Below are positions 35,101 through 46,587 of a stretch of 64,000 bases of DNA, in pieces. Origin of the DNA: Plotosus lineatus (taxonomy: Eukaryota > Chordata > Actinopteri > Siluriformes > Plotosidae); assembly GCA_024760905.1 (NCBI GenBank), contig CM045731.1, forward strand, positions 25,368,501 to 25,432,500, written 5' to 3'. Under the pieces are notes generated by a model that had not been told where the DNA came from, made no database searches, and saw nothing but the letters and a program-made list of their open reading frames with translations. Position 1 is the stretch's first letter; every line of letters begins with the position of its first letter. The translations under genes and the position numbers were made by a program.

Positions 35101-38100
35101 AGTATAGGGTGAGATGGAGGCAGTTGATTCGCTGTGCCGACCCCTGAAGGGAACAGCCGAAAGGAAAAGAAGAAGGAGGAAGGGGGCATTCGGTTGTCGT
35201 GACAACGTATTCATAGTGTACCTTTTAACTGAAAGCTGTATGTAGCTTCTCCACCTTCTCATCAGAACAGAATAAAAGACCCCGCAGTGCTGGATATGAC
35301 GTCTGCAAGAAAAAAATTACAAACGGCATAATTTTCTTTTCACCTGCTGGTGTGAGATTTAACTTTCTACTCACTGATTATATCTCATCAAAGCTGCTGA
35401 GCGGAAATGCCTCTGTGCAGCAGTGATTACAGGCTTTGCTAAACATTTTGTAACTTTTAATTTATTCATCTCTCCGTTGGATTTATTACTTTTATTATTT
35501 TATTTCTTAGCTATTCTGATTTGATGCCCCACGATCTGGCCAGAGGAGCTTTACAGTAAGTCTATTAAGATTCCATACACTAAAAGATTATAAAATAACT
35601 TAAATTGCATAACCGTGTGTGTTGGTGTTTGTGTTTGGTAGAGGTTTGCTAAACAGAACCAGTATTCCTAAAGATTCAGTAGATTACATTGTCTATGGAA
35701 CTGTCATACAGGAAGTGAAGACCAGCAATGTTGCTCGAGAGGTCAGTGTACAACACTCAGGATTTAAATGTTCACTGCTGATACTATCTCACTGGTGTGT
35801 GTGTGTTTGTGTGTGTGTGTGTAGGCTGCTCTGGGTGCTGGGTTCTCTGACAAGATTCCTGCTCATACTGTCACAATGGCATGCATCTCGTCTAACCAAG
35901 CCATGACTACAGGTCTCTCTCTCTTTCTCTCTCTCTCTCTCAGCCCAAAACCTCCCATCAAAACTACTTGTATTTTTATGTAAGGTGCGCATCTGAGTGA
36001 ATGCTCACACGTGTTTATACGTGTGTATTTGTTTTATTTACATCTTATGCATTATTTCTAAATGTTTAATTGTTATTACAAGCATTTATAGCATTGAATA
36101 TGTATTTATTTATATTATATACGCATATACATGTACGTATACATCAGTTGGGGGGGGGGGGGGGGGTTGATCCTACTTCGTGGAATTCAGTGGTCGCGAG
36201 GCAGTCTTGGGCCAATTACCCGTGGAAAGTGAGGGATCACTGTATGAGTCTGATCATGAAACTGGGACTGAAATGTGTGACAATGACCTACTTTTTCTGC
36301 AGTTTTTGAAAAAATAGCTTTTCCCATCCTTTAATATATTAGGCCAATATGTGTTGAAGTCTGGTAGATGCAGAATAATATTCCTTTTTGAAAGCAGCAG
36401 AATCAAATTATCAGTTGGATGACTCAGTCATTGTGTAACGTGGACAGAATGAATGGCCTTCTGGTCACTAATAATTTTAATTTTTAGCTTTAGATGATGA
36501 TCGTGTTAATAGTTGCACTGCGCCAACTGATAGAGCTTGACATGTTCAACTTTTCTTTATTATTTATAAGTAATAAATGCCAATACTTATTGATGACTTG
36601 CAGAGCAGAATACATGTGTATGAACGAGAAGAACCCAAGAGGAATGGTGAGGTTACAGGGAGCAGAGATAAGGAAGGTGGAGGATATTAAAGTCTTAGGC
36701 TCAACAATCCAGAGCAGTGGAGAGTGTGGAAAAGAGGTGAAGAAGCGTGTGCAGGCAGGTTGGAATGGTTGGAGAAAGGTGGTCGGTGTGATGTGTGATA
36801 GGAAGGTACCGGTAAGAATAAAAGGAAAAGTGGACAAAACAGTGTTGAGGCCAGCGATGTTGTATGGTTTAGAAACAGTGGCGCTGAGGAAAAGACAGGA
36901 GGCAGAGCTGGAGGTAGCAGAGATGAAAATGTTGAGGTTCTCTTTGGGAGTAACGCGGATGGATAGGATCAGCAATGAGAACATCATAGGAACAGCACAT
37001 GTTAGATGTTTTGGAGACAAGGTCAGAGAGGCTAGATTGAGATGGTTTGGACATGTCCAGAGGAGGGATAGTGAGTATATTGGTAGTAGGATGTTGAGGT
37101 TGGAACTACCAGGCAGAAGGCCTAGAGGAAGACCAGCGAGAAGATTTATGGATGTGGTGAAGGAGGACATGAAGGTAGTTGGCGTAACAGAAGAAGATGC
37201 AGAGGATAGGGTGAGATGGAGGCAGATCATTTGCTGTGGCAACCCCTGAAGGGAACAGCCGAAAGGAAAAGAAGAAGAAGAAATGCCAATACATCAGCGA
37301 TCGATGGGAGCACAAGATACACCATGTAGCATAAAACGGAATCAATAGTATACATAACTTTTCCTGTCTACGTCTGGTGTTTATTTACCAATTTTGCCAC
37401 GCAAATGCAAATCCCATGGTTCATGGTGCGAGCACCTGTGCTCCAATTCATGTGGTTATTTGACGTGTGGAGAGCTTAGCAGAGGCTCAGCAGGACATGA
37501 AAATAATGAGATCTTTCTTCTATCACAGAATTTAGCATGAAAAGGCGTAAACAAGGAAGTATTTGGAATGTTTCAAAAACTGTTCACCGTATCTACATAT
37601 TTAGATTTGAAGTGATCGCCCAGGGATGCATTAAAGTTTTTGATGCATTGATTCACTTATAACCTAGGACATGGAAATATTTATTCAAGTTTGAAGTTGG
37701 ATAGTTGGAAAATGTACCAGTTTTGTGATCAGACCTGTATGCTATTGGTGTTTGCGATTGGCTGGGCCAAGCAAATCTTAGCCCTGTCCATAGTCATGAA
37801 TGTTGAGCAGAAATTTATGTGTGTTTGTGTGTGTGTTGAAGCTGTGGGTCTGATTGCTGCCGGTCAGTGTGATACTGTGGTGGCAGGTGGAGTGGAGTTC
37901 ATGTCCGATGTTCCGATCCGTCACAGCCGTAAAATGAGGAAGACCATGCTCTCTTTGAACAAGGCAAAGACGCTGGGTGCGCGTCTCTCTCTTCTTGGAT
38001 CCATCAGACTCGCTCACCTCTCACCCGAGGTGCCCCTCCTACCATCTTCCTTTCTTTCATTTTCATTATTTCTTACTTTTTTGTCTGTACTATTATTTTT

Positions 38101-38581
38101 TTCATTTTGTTCTCTCTCTGACTCTCTCTAGCTACCTGCAGTAGCAGAGTTCTCCACTGCGGAGACGATGGGGCACTCCGCAGACCGTTTGGCTGCAGCA
38201 TTCTCAGTGTCCCGTGTGGAGCAGGACGAATTTGCTTTGCGCTCTCACAGTCTGGCAAAGAAAGCTCAGGATGAAGGGCTGCTGAGTGATGTCCTCAGCT
38301 TCAAAGTGCCGGGTGATCCTTACAGATACACACGCACACATGCACACATATACATGCACGCATGCACAGGGTGTCATTATAAGTGTCTGTGTTTACACAG
38401 GGAAGGACATCATCTCTAAGGATAATGGTATTCGACCCAGCAGCATGGAGCAGATGGGGAAACTGAAACCCGCCTTCATCAAACCCCATGGCACAGTCAC
38501 CGCTGCTAACTCCTCCTACCTGGTCAATGATGCATCACACACCTACTCACTGATTACATCTCATCATAGCTGCTGACCTCA

Positions 38582-38652
<71 letters not shown>

Positions 38653-39367
38653 GACTGACGGTGCCTCTGCAGTACTCATCATGTCAGAAGAGAAAGCACT
38701 TGCTCTGGGGTACAAACCAAAAGCATATCTCAGGTGAACTAAGTTCCTGACATGAGTCTACATGCACCTGAAAGCGCACTTGCGCAAAACTATACTCGCC
38801 ACTCTGTATACCACTCAACTCAAACCTCGATGCACAACCTCACTCATAACTACACACATCTCAACATACTTTTTTCCTCTCACAACTCTACACACACCTC
38901 TTTTAACAACTCTGTATATAGTGATCCCTCGCTACTTTGTGTTTCAGTTTCTGCAGCTTCAGTGTATCTTGGGTTTTTAAAAAATATTCATCAAAAAATA
39001 GGGGAAAAGTTAAGGAAAATGCCATAAAACAAGGCCAATTGTGCAAAAAAAAAAGAAACTAAAACAACCCCGCAACACTACTTACATTTTTGGTGTGTGT
39101 GTATGTGCCTGCCTGCCTGTGTACAGTGGACCCCCGGTACTCGGCCATAATTCGTTCCAGACGGCTGGTGGAATTCCAATTTGGTCAAATTCCAAATCCG
39201 CTTTTCCCATTACAAATAATGTAAATGGTCTTAATCCATTCCGGCGTCTTTTGAACAGAAGTTAACGGTACCGTAACGCCTACCATAGGTCCACAAATTA
39301 AGTGAAAAAATTATTGAATACAGTACACTATGTTATGGTCTGTGTTGTGAGAGACTCTAGTTTTGGC

Positions 39368-39401
<34 letters not shown>

Positions 39402-42400
39402 TTCTCTGCCTCTGCGCATTGAAGAGGGGCAGGGCGTGGCTGTCACACCCGGGTGGAGCGCTAAACACCCACACCTGATTCCACTTAATCACAGGCTGTA
39501 AAGACTAGCAGCGCTCCACCAGCAGCGCTCCTCTAAGTGCTAGAAGATTGTCCGTCTTCACCCTGATCTCTCTGGCTTTCAGCTCCGTGCTCCACCAGTT
39601 CCCACTTTAGTTTGATTTCTGTGTTTCTCTGCATCTCTAACAATGACTACGATTTCCCCGTGCTCTAGTGCCTTCACTGTGAACAATAAAGCGTATCCGT
39701 TTCCATCTCCCCTCTGTGTCCTGTATTTTTCGGTCCGGCTGAATGTTCCTGGTGTCGTAGAAGGGCTAGAAGATGGTCAAATTCTGATTTGTTCGACCTC
39801 TAAAGCATTCGAGTACCAAGGCTCCACTGTATTTGTTTTATTTTCATCTTATGCATTATTTTTGAATGATTAATTGTTATTATAAGCATTTATAGCGTTG
39901 AATAAGTATTTATTGATATTATATACACATACATGTACGTATATGTCAGTTGGGGGGGGGGGTGCGAAATTCAGCAGTGGGGGGGGGTGTCTCGGTCCCC
40001 ATTAACCGCGGAAAGTGAGGGATCCTTGGATAATTCTTCTCTCAACTCTATATACACCTCTACTCACAGCTCTTCACATATCTGTAGACAATTCTACGTG
40101 CACATCTTACAACTCTACACACACCTCTTCTCACAACTCTATGTACAACTCTACGCACACCTGTTCTTACAACTGTATACAACTCTACACACTTCACAAC
40201 TCTGTGTACAACTCTACGCACACCTGTTCTTACAACTGTATACAACTCTACACACTTCACAACTCTGTGTACAACTCTACACATACCTCATCACATAACT
40301 CTAAATTAAACTCTACACTGATCTCTATACAGTATATGATTCAGAAACTGTAAATATATCATAATTTTTACTCTATACATATCTAAGGACATAATTTTGT
40401 GTACAACTCTATACCGGGGTCGGGAACCTTTTTGACTAAGAGAGCAAAAAAAACCAACAATTTAAAATCTGCTCTGAGAGCCAAAATATATTTTTAAATA
40501 CTGAAACCAACAATTTTAGAGTATAATAAAACTGAATTTATTTTAAACAACATTGTTATAACAAGTTATTTATTAATAAGAAAAGTGCTGCATGGTGTTG
40601 CTGATGGCTTTGTAGTCTGGTTGATATGTGCTGAGGTTCACCTTCATTCAGGCATTTAGGCTTCCATCTATTACACGTGACCACAGGTTGGTCTTGATGC
40701 TTTTCAGGTAAGAAGGACTGCACGCATGCGCATGCGGAGCCAAACATGGTCAATATAACAGGACTCACTGCAGTGTTTATGTGACAGGAAGCGTGTCCCA
40801 AGTTTGGCAATCAGCTGGCCTGCGGGTTGAAGTTTTTTCATGTCTGGCCATTTGTGTTTTGCTTGCCGGCTCTGCTTGGGTTCTTGCACATGAGCTGATC
40901 AAAACGAGGGAAATTTACCTCTTTGCCCAAAAACAACTCACGCAGGCTGTTGCATATAATCCAATAAAATTAGTTTCAAGGTTTCGGCCCCGCCCACACA
41001 CTGGAGTACAGAAAAGATTGGCTCTCCACTGCGCGCCACAGAGACAAGTGGTATTGAAAATAGTTGTATAGATTGAAATGAGTGAGATTTATTTGTTTTT
41101 GTTTTATTTGATGGCTTTTTTCTGTATTTTTATTTAAAGGACAGCGAAATTATGTATTGGTTATTCTGTTAAGAAAGGCCACCTGATTTATCTGAAAGCC
41201 AGATGCAGTCATCAAAAAAGCCATGTCTGGCTCGCGAGCCATAGGTTCCCGACTCCTGTGCAGTTGGATGGAGCCCCAGTATAAATGTGCTGGGGGATGC
41301 TACAGGTTTCCTGTTTTTTGCAGACGTGTTTTTTTCTGTCTGACTTCCAGCTCAAGTTAAAGGAACAGAAATGCCACTCGGGTTAAACGGTTTTTAGGAA
41401 ACTCGTCTCGTTTTCTTTCTGTGTGTGAAACGTATTGAAAGTTTTGTGCCGTTCTTTGTGTTTATTTTAGAGACTTTGTCTATGTGTCTCAGGACCCTAA
41501 AGACCAGCTTCTTCTCGGGTGAGTGACAGCTGCCTTTTCTCCACGCGTGTCTTTCTTCTCTCTAGATTTTTATTTATTTATTTTGCACGTCAAATGCGTG
41601 CTGGTGTTTGTGAAATGGAAGTGCTGTTTTTATGTGTGTGTGTGTTAGTGTTAAAATATGCATGCTGTAAACATTACATGCCACCTTATTATTCTCAGGG
41701 AATTTTTGGAGTTTGGAATTCAATTATAAATAATAAAAAAAATCCTCTATTCTTTTTTTATCTTTAATTTCATATTGCAGGTGATTTGAGTGAACTGGAA
41801 ATAACACGATCAAAAATAGAATAAGTTTTTATACACACATGCTCCCTTTTACTTAATTGTTTATTTTTTCACTGAGATGCCAGCTTTAGCTCCTCTTGCA
41901 CACACACCCCCCCTCACATGGCTGATGTTATTATCAGATATGTGCTTCAATTGAACCCCCCATTTTAGGCCGACCTACGCTACACCAAAGGTCCTTGAGA
42001 GAAGTGGCTTGACGCTGGCCGACATTGACGTCTTTGAGTTCCACGAGGCTTTCGCTGTGAGTCTTTCACTCAAACTTTCACTCAATCCAAGACATGCACT
42101 GATCGACAGGTTACTGTAGCCCTGCCCCTGACTGGTGCTTCCTTTTCATCCTTGTGATTTTTTTAATTGTTATTATTCTCTCCTTTCTGTACTCTTCTGT
42201 GTTTTTCTTTCTTTTTTGTTTGTCTCAATTTTCCATAATTTTTCTTTCTCTTTACCTATATTTGTTTTTCTTCCTTTGTCTTTACTTTTCATCTTTTTTT
42301 TTTTTCTTTCTTGCATTTTTTTTTTATTTGAGCGTGATTCTCATTTTCTCCTTTTTTAATTACCTATCTCAATTATATTTTACCTGTTGTTTTTTTAAAC

Positions 42401-44043
42401 TTTAATTACACCTTCAATTTATATATATTTTCTTGTGCTTTGTTTTTCTGATTTCTGTATTTTCTTTCTTGTTATCTTTTTATTTTGTGTTTTGTGTCTT
42501 TCTCTATACACAGCTAAAGTGAGTTGAAATCACACAGCTAAAGTGAGACTGTTGAAATGATTGTAGCTCCTCCCCCTGTAGATGCTCATCCAATTATCAT
42601 TGCTCAGTGTGTTTAGATCTCGTTTTAGTTCAAACCAACATTGTTTTATTACTACTGTTTATCCTCCAACATGAGAAACAGAGTCGGGGCGTGGCCTGTC
42701 CGGCTGTGCAAAATGTCATGTAGTTTTTTGAGATTTTAAAACAGTGTTTTGGTTAAAGTAATATGAGGCCTAACACTGTCCACACGCTTTCATACACTAG
42801 AATGGAACACACTGTGCTGCAGGTTCAATGTTTGGGCCAACTAATCATTTTTCTGTTTAACTTGTTGTTTCAGGGCCAGATCATGGCTAACTTGAAGGCA
42901 ATGGACTCTGATTGGTTTGCTCAGAACTACATGGGCAGGAAAACAAAGGTGTGTGTGCGTGCGTGCGTGCATGCGTAGGTGGTTTGTTTATTACACATGT
43001 AATAATGTCTCCACTCGTGCTGCAGATTGGTGCACCTCCCATGGAGAAGTTTAACCTGTGGGGCGGCTCACTCTCCATCGGACATCCTTTCGGAGCCACT
43101 GGCTGTCGTCTTGTTACCACGGTAGCACACCGGCTTAAGAAGGAGGGGGGACAATACGGACTAGTGGCAGCTTGTGCTGCAGGGGGGCAGGTAAGACACA
43201 CACACACACAGTAGCATCTGTGAGTATTGCAAATTGTAAACTTAGAAGCAACAGAAATTGTCAACAAATATTTTGTGTTTCTGAGTTTGACTGAAAACTA
43301 ATTATCTAATTTGATATTGTAGCAAATTTGTATTTGTACATTTTATATTATAGAATAATTATTTAAGTGAAGTCTATAATTTCTACTAAATATTTGTATT
43401 GCGTTAAATTATTTCTTATATACATTTTTTGCAAAGAAATTTAATTTATTTCTATAATTGTAAATATTATACATATATTGTACAATTGTATTGCTAATTT
43501 GTTTAAATATAAACTTTAATAGAAGTAATATTTATTAGTTTTATAATTAGCCAACATTTTATTTATTTATTTATTTATTAATTATATAGAGCACACTTTA
43601 TTGAGTTGGTTTATATTTGAAGAATTGGATATTGATTTTAAAGTGTTTCAAGTAACACAATGTTATGTTTGTTAATTTAGTTAATTAAATTTTTTGTTTA
43701 ATATTTGTCATAATTTGTCCTATTATTTTTCAATTTTGACAGTAAGATAATTGGATTATTGTATTGTTCATATCTCTGATTTGCAGAATATTCTATACAT
43801 GTATTCTTGGATTAAATATTAACCCTATTTAATACAAAATTTTATCTTAATAAATTTTATATGTTGGGATAATGCCATAAATTATTATTCATGATTGAAA
43901 GGTCTTTTCATTAATGCTACTTTACTATGTTATAATTTAATTCCTATCAATGCAGTTGATTTTCTTCTTATCTTTGTGCTATAAAGCTTTGTTGTTTGGT
44001 TCCTCAGGGTCATGGGATGGTGATTGAGGCGTATCCACAGTAG
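30288..44043 (+). CDS. HADHB: Trifunctional enzyme subunit beta, mitochondrial (3-ketoacyl-CoA thiolase)
   Basis: Beta subunit of the mitochondrial trifunctional protein; it performs the thiolytic cleavage that ends each long-chain beta-oxidation cycle. Exons: 30288-30351 (tentative), 30445-30486, 30797-30887, 35511-35555, 35642-35741, 35825-35912, 37842-38029, 38132-38312, 38401-38522, 38654-38733, 41471-41518, 41969-42056, 42874-42948, 43026-43190 and 44008-44043 (stop TAG 44041-44043). All phases agree and the model gives 470 residues against 474 in human. Thiolase landmarks are present: nucleophilic Cys134 in [11 protein letters not shown], His375 in EFHEAF, His424 in GHPFGATGC and Cys454 in CAAGGQGHGM. 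The C-terminus IEAYPQ is like the human one. From exon 3 ([14 protein letters not shown]) onward the model is firm; the first coding exon is a best guess. Introns 4 and 11 are swollen by transposons, while introns 5, 6, 8, 9 and 14 are about 75-105 bp. Confidence 0.95.
31021..31745. mobile_element. Pogo-like MITE with a duplicated CCAAT/GC-box module
   Basis: TACAGTGGTACCTCACCTTA at 31021 is mirrored by ATGAGGTACCGCTGTA ending at 31745. The ends are related to the MITE at 13350. The interior carries a 70-bp direct duplication at 31441-31510 and 31511-31580. No transposase was found. It lies in HADHB intron 4. Confidence 0.8.
31975..32130. mobile_element. Left end of a CAGACGCTCCCC-type MITE
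   Basis: TACAGACGCTCCCCAACTTA matches the left end of the element at 11598. CATTCATTGTTTACAAA near 32098 also occurs near 11647 in that copy. It is cut off by a GT repeat and RTE sequence. Confidence 0.65.
32162..32516 (-). pseudogene. RTE retrotransposon 3' end (minus copy)
   Basis: The minus strand encodes [33 protein letters not shown] and [11 protein letters not shown], followed by the short 3' UTR and CTTCTTCTTTT at 32166. Only about the last 110 codons are present. It points away from the plus-strand copy that starts near 32600. Confidence 0.85.
32597..35180 (+). pseudogene. RTE retrotransposon, most complete copy
   Basis: A 359-codon frame (32597-33676) covers the back half of the endonuclease ([34 protein letters not shown]) and the linker ([36 protein letters not shown]). 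The reverse transcriptase follows with stops and frameshifts from 33674 on ([18 protein letters not shown] at about 34270-34325; [11 protein letters not shown] at about 34367). The C-terminal part is 34678-35034. It ends in GACCCCTGAAGGGAACAGCC and a GAA-rich tail near 35170. It is 5' truncated and cannot move by itself. It lies in HADHB intron 4. Confidence 0.88.
35984..36244. mobile_element. Truncated pogo-like MITE (GTGATCCCT type)
   Basis: It ends AGTGAGGGATCACTGTA at 36244 and shares its interior (CTTATGCATTATTTCTAAAT, a G run, TACATGTACGTAT) with the element ending at 40032. The left part is missing. It lies in HADHB intron 7. Confidence 0.7.
36587..37280 (+). mobile_element. RTE retrotransposon, 5'-truncated insertion with target duplication
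   Basis: A single open frame (to 37249) covers the RTE C-terminal region: [38 protein letters not shown] and [11 protein letters not shown], then the 3' UTR and GAA tail. The 12-mer AAATGCCAATAC lies at 36575-36586 and 37281-37292, so insertion limits are exact. The intact frame suggests a recent insertion. It lies in HADHB intron 7. Confidence 0.93.
38586..38648. repeat. (GT)n microsatellite at HADHB intron 10 acceptor
   Basis: About 31 GT units end six bases before the exon 11 acceptor. Confidence 0.95.
38917..40032. mobile_element. Pogo-like MITE (GTGATCCCT type), host of a second MITE
   Basis: It starts TATAGTGATCCCTCGCTACT at 38917 and ends AAGTGAGGGATCCTTGGATA near 40032. Its interior matches the elements ending at 36244, 46203 and 49153. 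A different pogo-like element (39122-39831) is inserted in it. Confidence 0.7.
39122..39831. mobile_element. Pogo-like MITE with CAGTGGACCCCCGG termini, nested
   Basis: TACAGTGGACCCCCGGTACTCG at 39122 (first 20 bases used) is mirrored by GAGTACCAAGGCTCCACTGTA ending at 39831. TA borders both ends. It includes a TC repeat (39367-39400). No transposase was found. Confidence 0.75.
40415..41258. mobile_element. hAT-like MITE (GGGTCGGGAACC type)
   Basis: CGGGGTCGGGAACCTTTTTG at 40415 is mirrored by GCCATAGGTTCCCGACTCCTG ending at 41258, the end type of Charlie-like hAT elements. GAGAGC/GCTCGCGAGCC-type motifs occur inside. Flanking 8-mers do not match, so the duplication is lost or the limits are off. 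It lies in HADHB intron 11. Confidence 0.7.
42157..42525. repeat. T-rich low-complexity tract
   Basis: Pyrimidine-rich, mostly T and TC runs, in HADHB intron 13. No gene signal. Confidence 0.8.
43191..44007. other. HADHB intron 15, nothing recognised
   Basis: AT-rich intronic sequence. An AC repeat follows the donor directly (43196-43210). No repeat family or open frame was found. Confidence 0.6.
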
Positions 44044-44430
44044 ATCTGTACAGCGCTGTGAAACACACACAGAGAGAGTGGAAGGTAGATAATGTAAATA
44101 ATGGAGTTAAAACACACCACAAGGTCTTGAAGGAAGAGCTGAAAGCATCTGTGAATGTAATGGATATGTAAATTCGTGGAGTAGAATCCGCCATCGTTAC
44201 TCCTCCTACACTTTGACTGTCTGTTCAAGCCTGTTCAACGCCCACCTGCACGCTGACCCTCCTGTTACAGGATTCTGTAGATAGTTTCTATTTAAGCTGA
44301 TCTGTTTCATTCATAATGTAAATGTGTGAAAATAATATCTGGCTTAACATTCTCATCCAGTAACTTGTTGTGCATGGATAGCGATTTTTTTTTTTTTAAT
44401 TCTCAAATAAAATAATCTAAATTAAAACCA
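44044..44430 (+). promoter_or_regulatory. HADHB: HADHB 3' UTR with polyadenylation signal
   Basis: A canonical AATAAA occurs at 44406-44411, about 365 bases after the HADHB stop codon, with a GT-rich stretch following at about 44445. This is the likely end of the HADHB transcript. No second gene overlaps it. Confidence 0.75.
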
Positions 44431-44880
44431 GGTTTTGGCCCCTTTGTGTGTTCCGTTTTTATTTGTCCAGTCATATTCTAGGACTGAGATCTGATCCAAC
44501 GGTTTCTTATGAATTACATCAACATATACTCGAGAGGCAAGTTGAACCACATCATTGGTGCTGTGCTACTTCTGCATCATTTTGAGGGTTGAGAACCAGA
44601 GTGGTGTGACCAACAGCAAGCATTTTTTACAACAATGGCAAGTTTTTGCAATATTAAAAAAATAATCAAGGATAATGCTTATGATTTCAAGTTCATACGA
44701 AACATGAAGGGACTATACTGCCGCACAGAGCTTGCCCACATTTGGCAAAATATGACCATTTTCCCCCCAGTTTGTTTTGGGTGAGACCACTGTGGCTCTC
44801 TGCCCATCTATTAGGGATCCCAGATCTTCGCTATTTAGCAGAATTCCGCTATTTTTACTCGCAAAAATGATAATTATTTA
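44412..44880. other. Intergenic DNA, nothing recognised
   Basis: Sequence downstream of HADHB without an open frame or a repeat I can name. Confidence 0.45.
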
Positions 44881-44882
44881 TA

Positions 44883-45131
44883 TTATGTGAGGCGCGCCGC
44901 TGAAAGTTGGCGCTTGTCACAAGTGACATATGGTGCTTGTGATACAAAGTGCAGCTTATCCGGACTTCCGATCTTTCAAGTGAGCAAGTGTGCGTTGAAT
45001 ACTTGTTTAGTATTCAATTTTCACTTGCTCACTTGAAAGATCAGAAGTCCGGATAACCCGCGTTTTGTCTCACAAGCACCATATGTCACTTGTGACAAGC
45101 GCCTGCTTTCGGTGGAGCGCGTCACATATAT
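44883..45131. repeat. Large palindrome (inverted repeat), foldback-type element
   Basis: The arm from about 44883 to 44990 is repeated as its reverse complement from 45022 to about 45131. The best part is 82 bases per arm (44909-44990 and 45022-45103) with few mismatches. The 31-base spacer has its own small palindrome (GAATACTTGTTTAGTATTC). A single arm of the same family occurs at about 61325-61432. Confidence 0.9.
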
Positions 45132-45149
45132 GCACATATTTGCATGACT

Positions 45150-45246
45150 CATCAGAGGCAGTGACAACCTTGTGGAGAGTGCAACTCGAACCCCTAACCT
45201 TAGGATCAGTGATCCAGCGCGCTTTACCACCAGGCCACCACTGCCC
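45150..45246 (-). repeat. SINE head fragment
   Basis: On the minus strand: GGGCAGTGGTGGCCTGGTGG head and GGGGTTCGAGTTGCAC B-box region; body and tail are missing. It abuts the palindrome. Confidence 0.7.
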
Positions 45247-45912
45247 ACTGTCCATCTACTGTGGTATACAATGAAATTTGGAAATGAAATAAAATACTAT
45301 ACTGTACTATATGGTAGATGTTTCTGAGTGTTGGTGTGTGATAGAACAAAAAAACCAGTTGCAGCTCTGTCTTATTGACATCCTTAACAAAAGTTGTTAA
45401 TTTGATTAACATCTGAGAACGTAAACAATTTTCACAAAGTATGATAAAGAGTTCAAAACAAATGGGGGCGTCCGTTTACTTTTGACTGACCTTGTCCCAG
45501 AGCTGAGATCTGAGAGGATTTTGAATGATACATTCAGTAAGACCTGCACACTCCAGAGGAAATTTAAACACGACTGGAGCTTTAATGTACTGCTCAATAT
45601 TAATTCCTCCACTGTGCTAGTCGTTGACATGCTATATTATACTTCAGTAATGGACTGTGTATTTCAAAACCAGGCCATCCCTGGTTTTCTTAATAGCTTT
45701 ATGATGACACTCTGGCTATAGCAATCATGAACAATAAATACAAAATCAATATAACAAAACTTTGCACAGCAGCTATATGTCATGTAGCAGCAGTATAAAA
45801 ACAAAATTAACAAAATCCATCAACCTTTCGTCCTTCCTGTAGAGTTTCCTGTTGTAAAGGTCATCTGCATCTGCACATCTCACCTCATGCAACAAATCCT
45901 TTGAAATTAAAT
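45247..45912. other. Intergenic DNA, nothing recognised
   Basis: No convincing coding or repeat signal, apart from mildly AT-rich composition. Confidence 0.4.
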
Positions 45913-46203
45913 GAAATAATTACAATAACAATTAAACATTCAAAAACAATGCATCAGATATAAATAAAATATAAATACACACACATGCGCGTGCACACAC
46001 TCAGATGCACACCTCACATAAAAATGTAAATAGTTTTGATGTGAGGTTTTGGGTTGCTTTTTTTTTTTTTTTTTTTTTCCCCATAATTGGCCTTGTTGTG
46101 CTACATTTTCCTTAACTTTTCCCCCTATTCTTCCTTTTTTTTTTTTTAATTCGATGAATAAAGCTGCATGAATTGAAGCGTGAAGTAGCGAGGGATCCCT
46201 GTA
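45913..46203. mobile_element. Truncated pogo-like MITE (GTGATCCCT type)
   Basis: It ends AGTAGCGAGGGATCCCTGTA at 46203. The left part (ACAATTAAACATTCAAAAAC, then GATGCACACCTCACATAAAA) matches the element at 48490-49153. A T run of over 20 lies inside. Confidence 0.7.
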
Positions 46204-46218
46204 TGCATGTGTGTGTGC

Positions 46219-46261
<43 letters not shown>

Positions 46262-46266
46262 TCATT

Positions 46267-46586
46267 CATTCATTTTCTGAACCACTTATTTCTAAATAGG
46301 GTTACGGGGAGGCTGGCGCCCACCTCAGCCGTCTCTTGGCGAGGGTAAATTACACCCTGGACAGCTTGCCAGGCCATCACAGGGCAGAAACATGCTGATG
46401 GCTATGCAGCTACTCTTGACAGCAATGGTTCTTTTACATGAACCTCTCACCATAGACTGTGAGAGACATGGTTGGCCTTTGATAACCCACTTAGCTGCAC
46501 TGTGGGGACAGTGGCAACCTGATGAGAGTCGGGCTTGAACCCCCAACCTTGGGCTTGCGCACCTTACCACCAGGCCACCACTGCCC
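46267..46586 (-). repeat. SINE type II
   Basis: Common head (minus strand, near 46586), body with AAAAGAACCATTGCTG, and tail near 46270 (TTTTCTGAACCACTTATTTC). An AT repeat (46219-46258) precedes it. Confidence 0.8.
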
Positions 46587-46587
46587 T

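Larger units (their letters stand above)
38786..40400. repeat. Degenerate minisatellite split by nested MITEs
   Basis: Units around ACAACTCTACACACACCTCT recur at 38786-38915 and 40033-40330. A longer block of about 63 bases (starting ACAACTCTGTGTACAACTCT) repeats at about 40197 and 40260. The intervening 38917-40032 is transposon sequence. It lies in HADHB intron 11. Confidence 0.7.

Noticed and set aside
45406..45721. Short open frames on both strands downstream of HADHB
   Set aside because: No homology, splice signals or codon bias recognised; lengths are as expected by chance.
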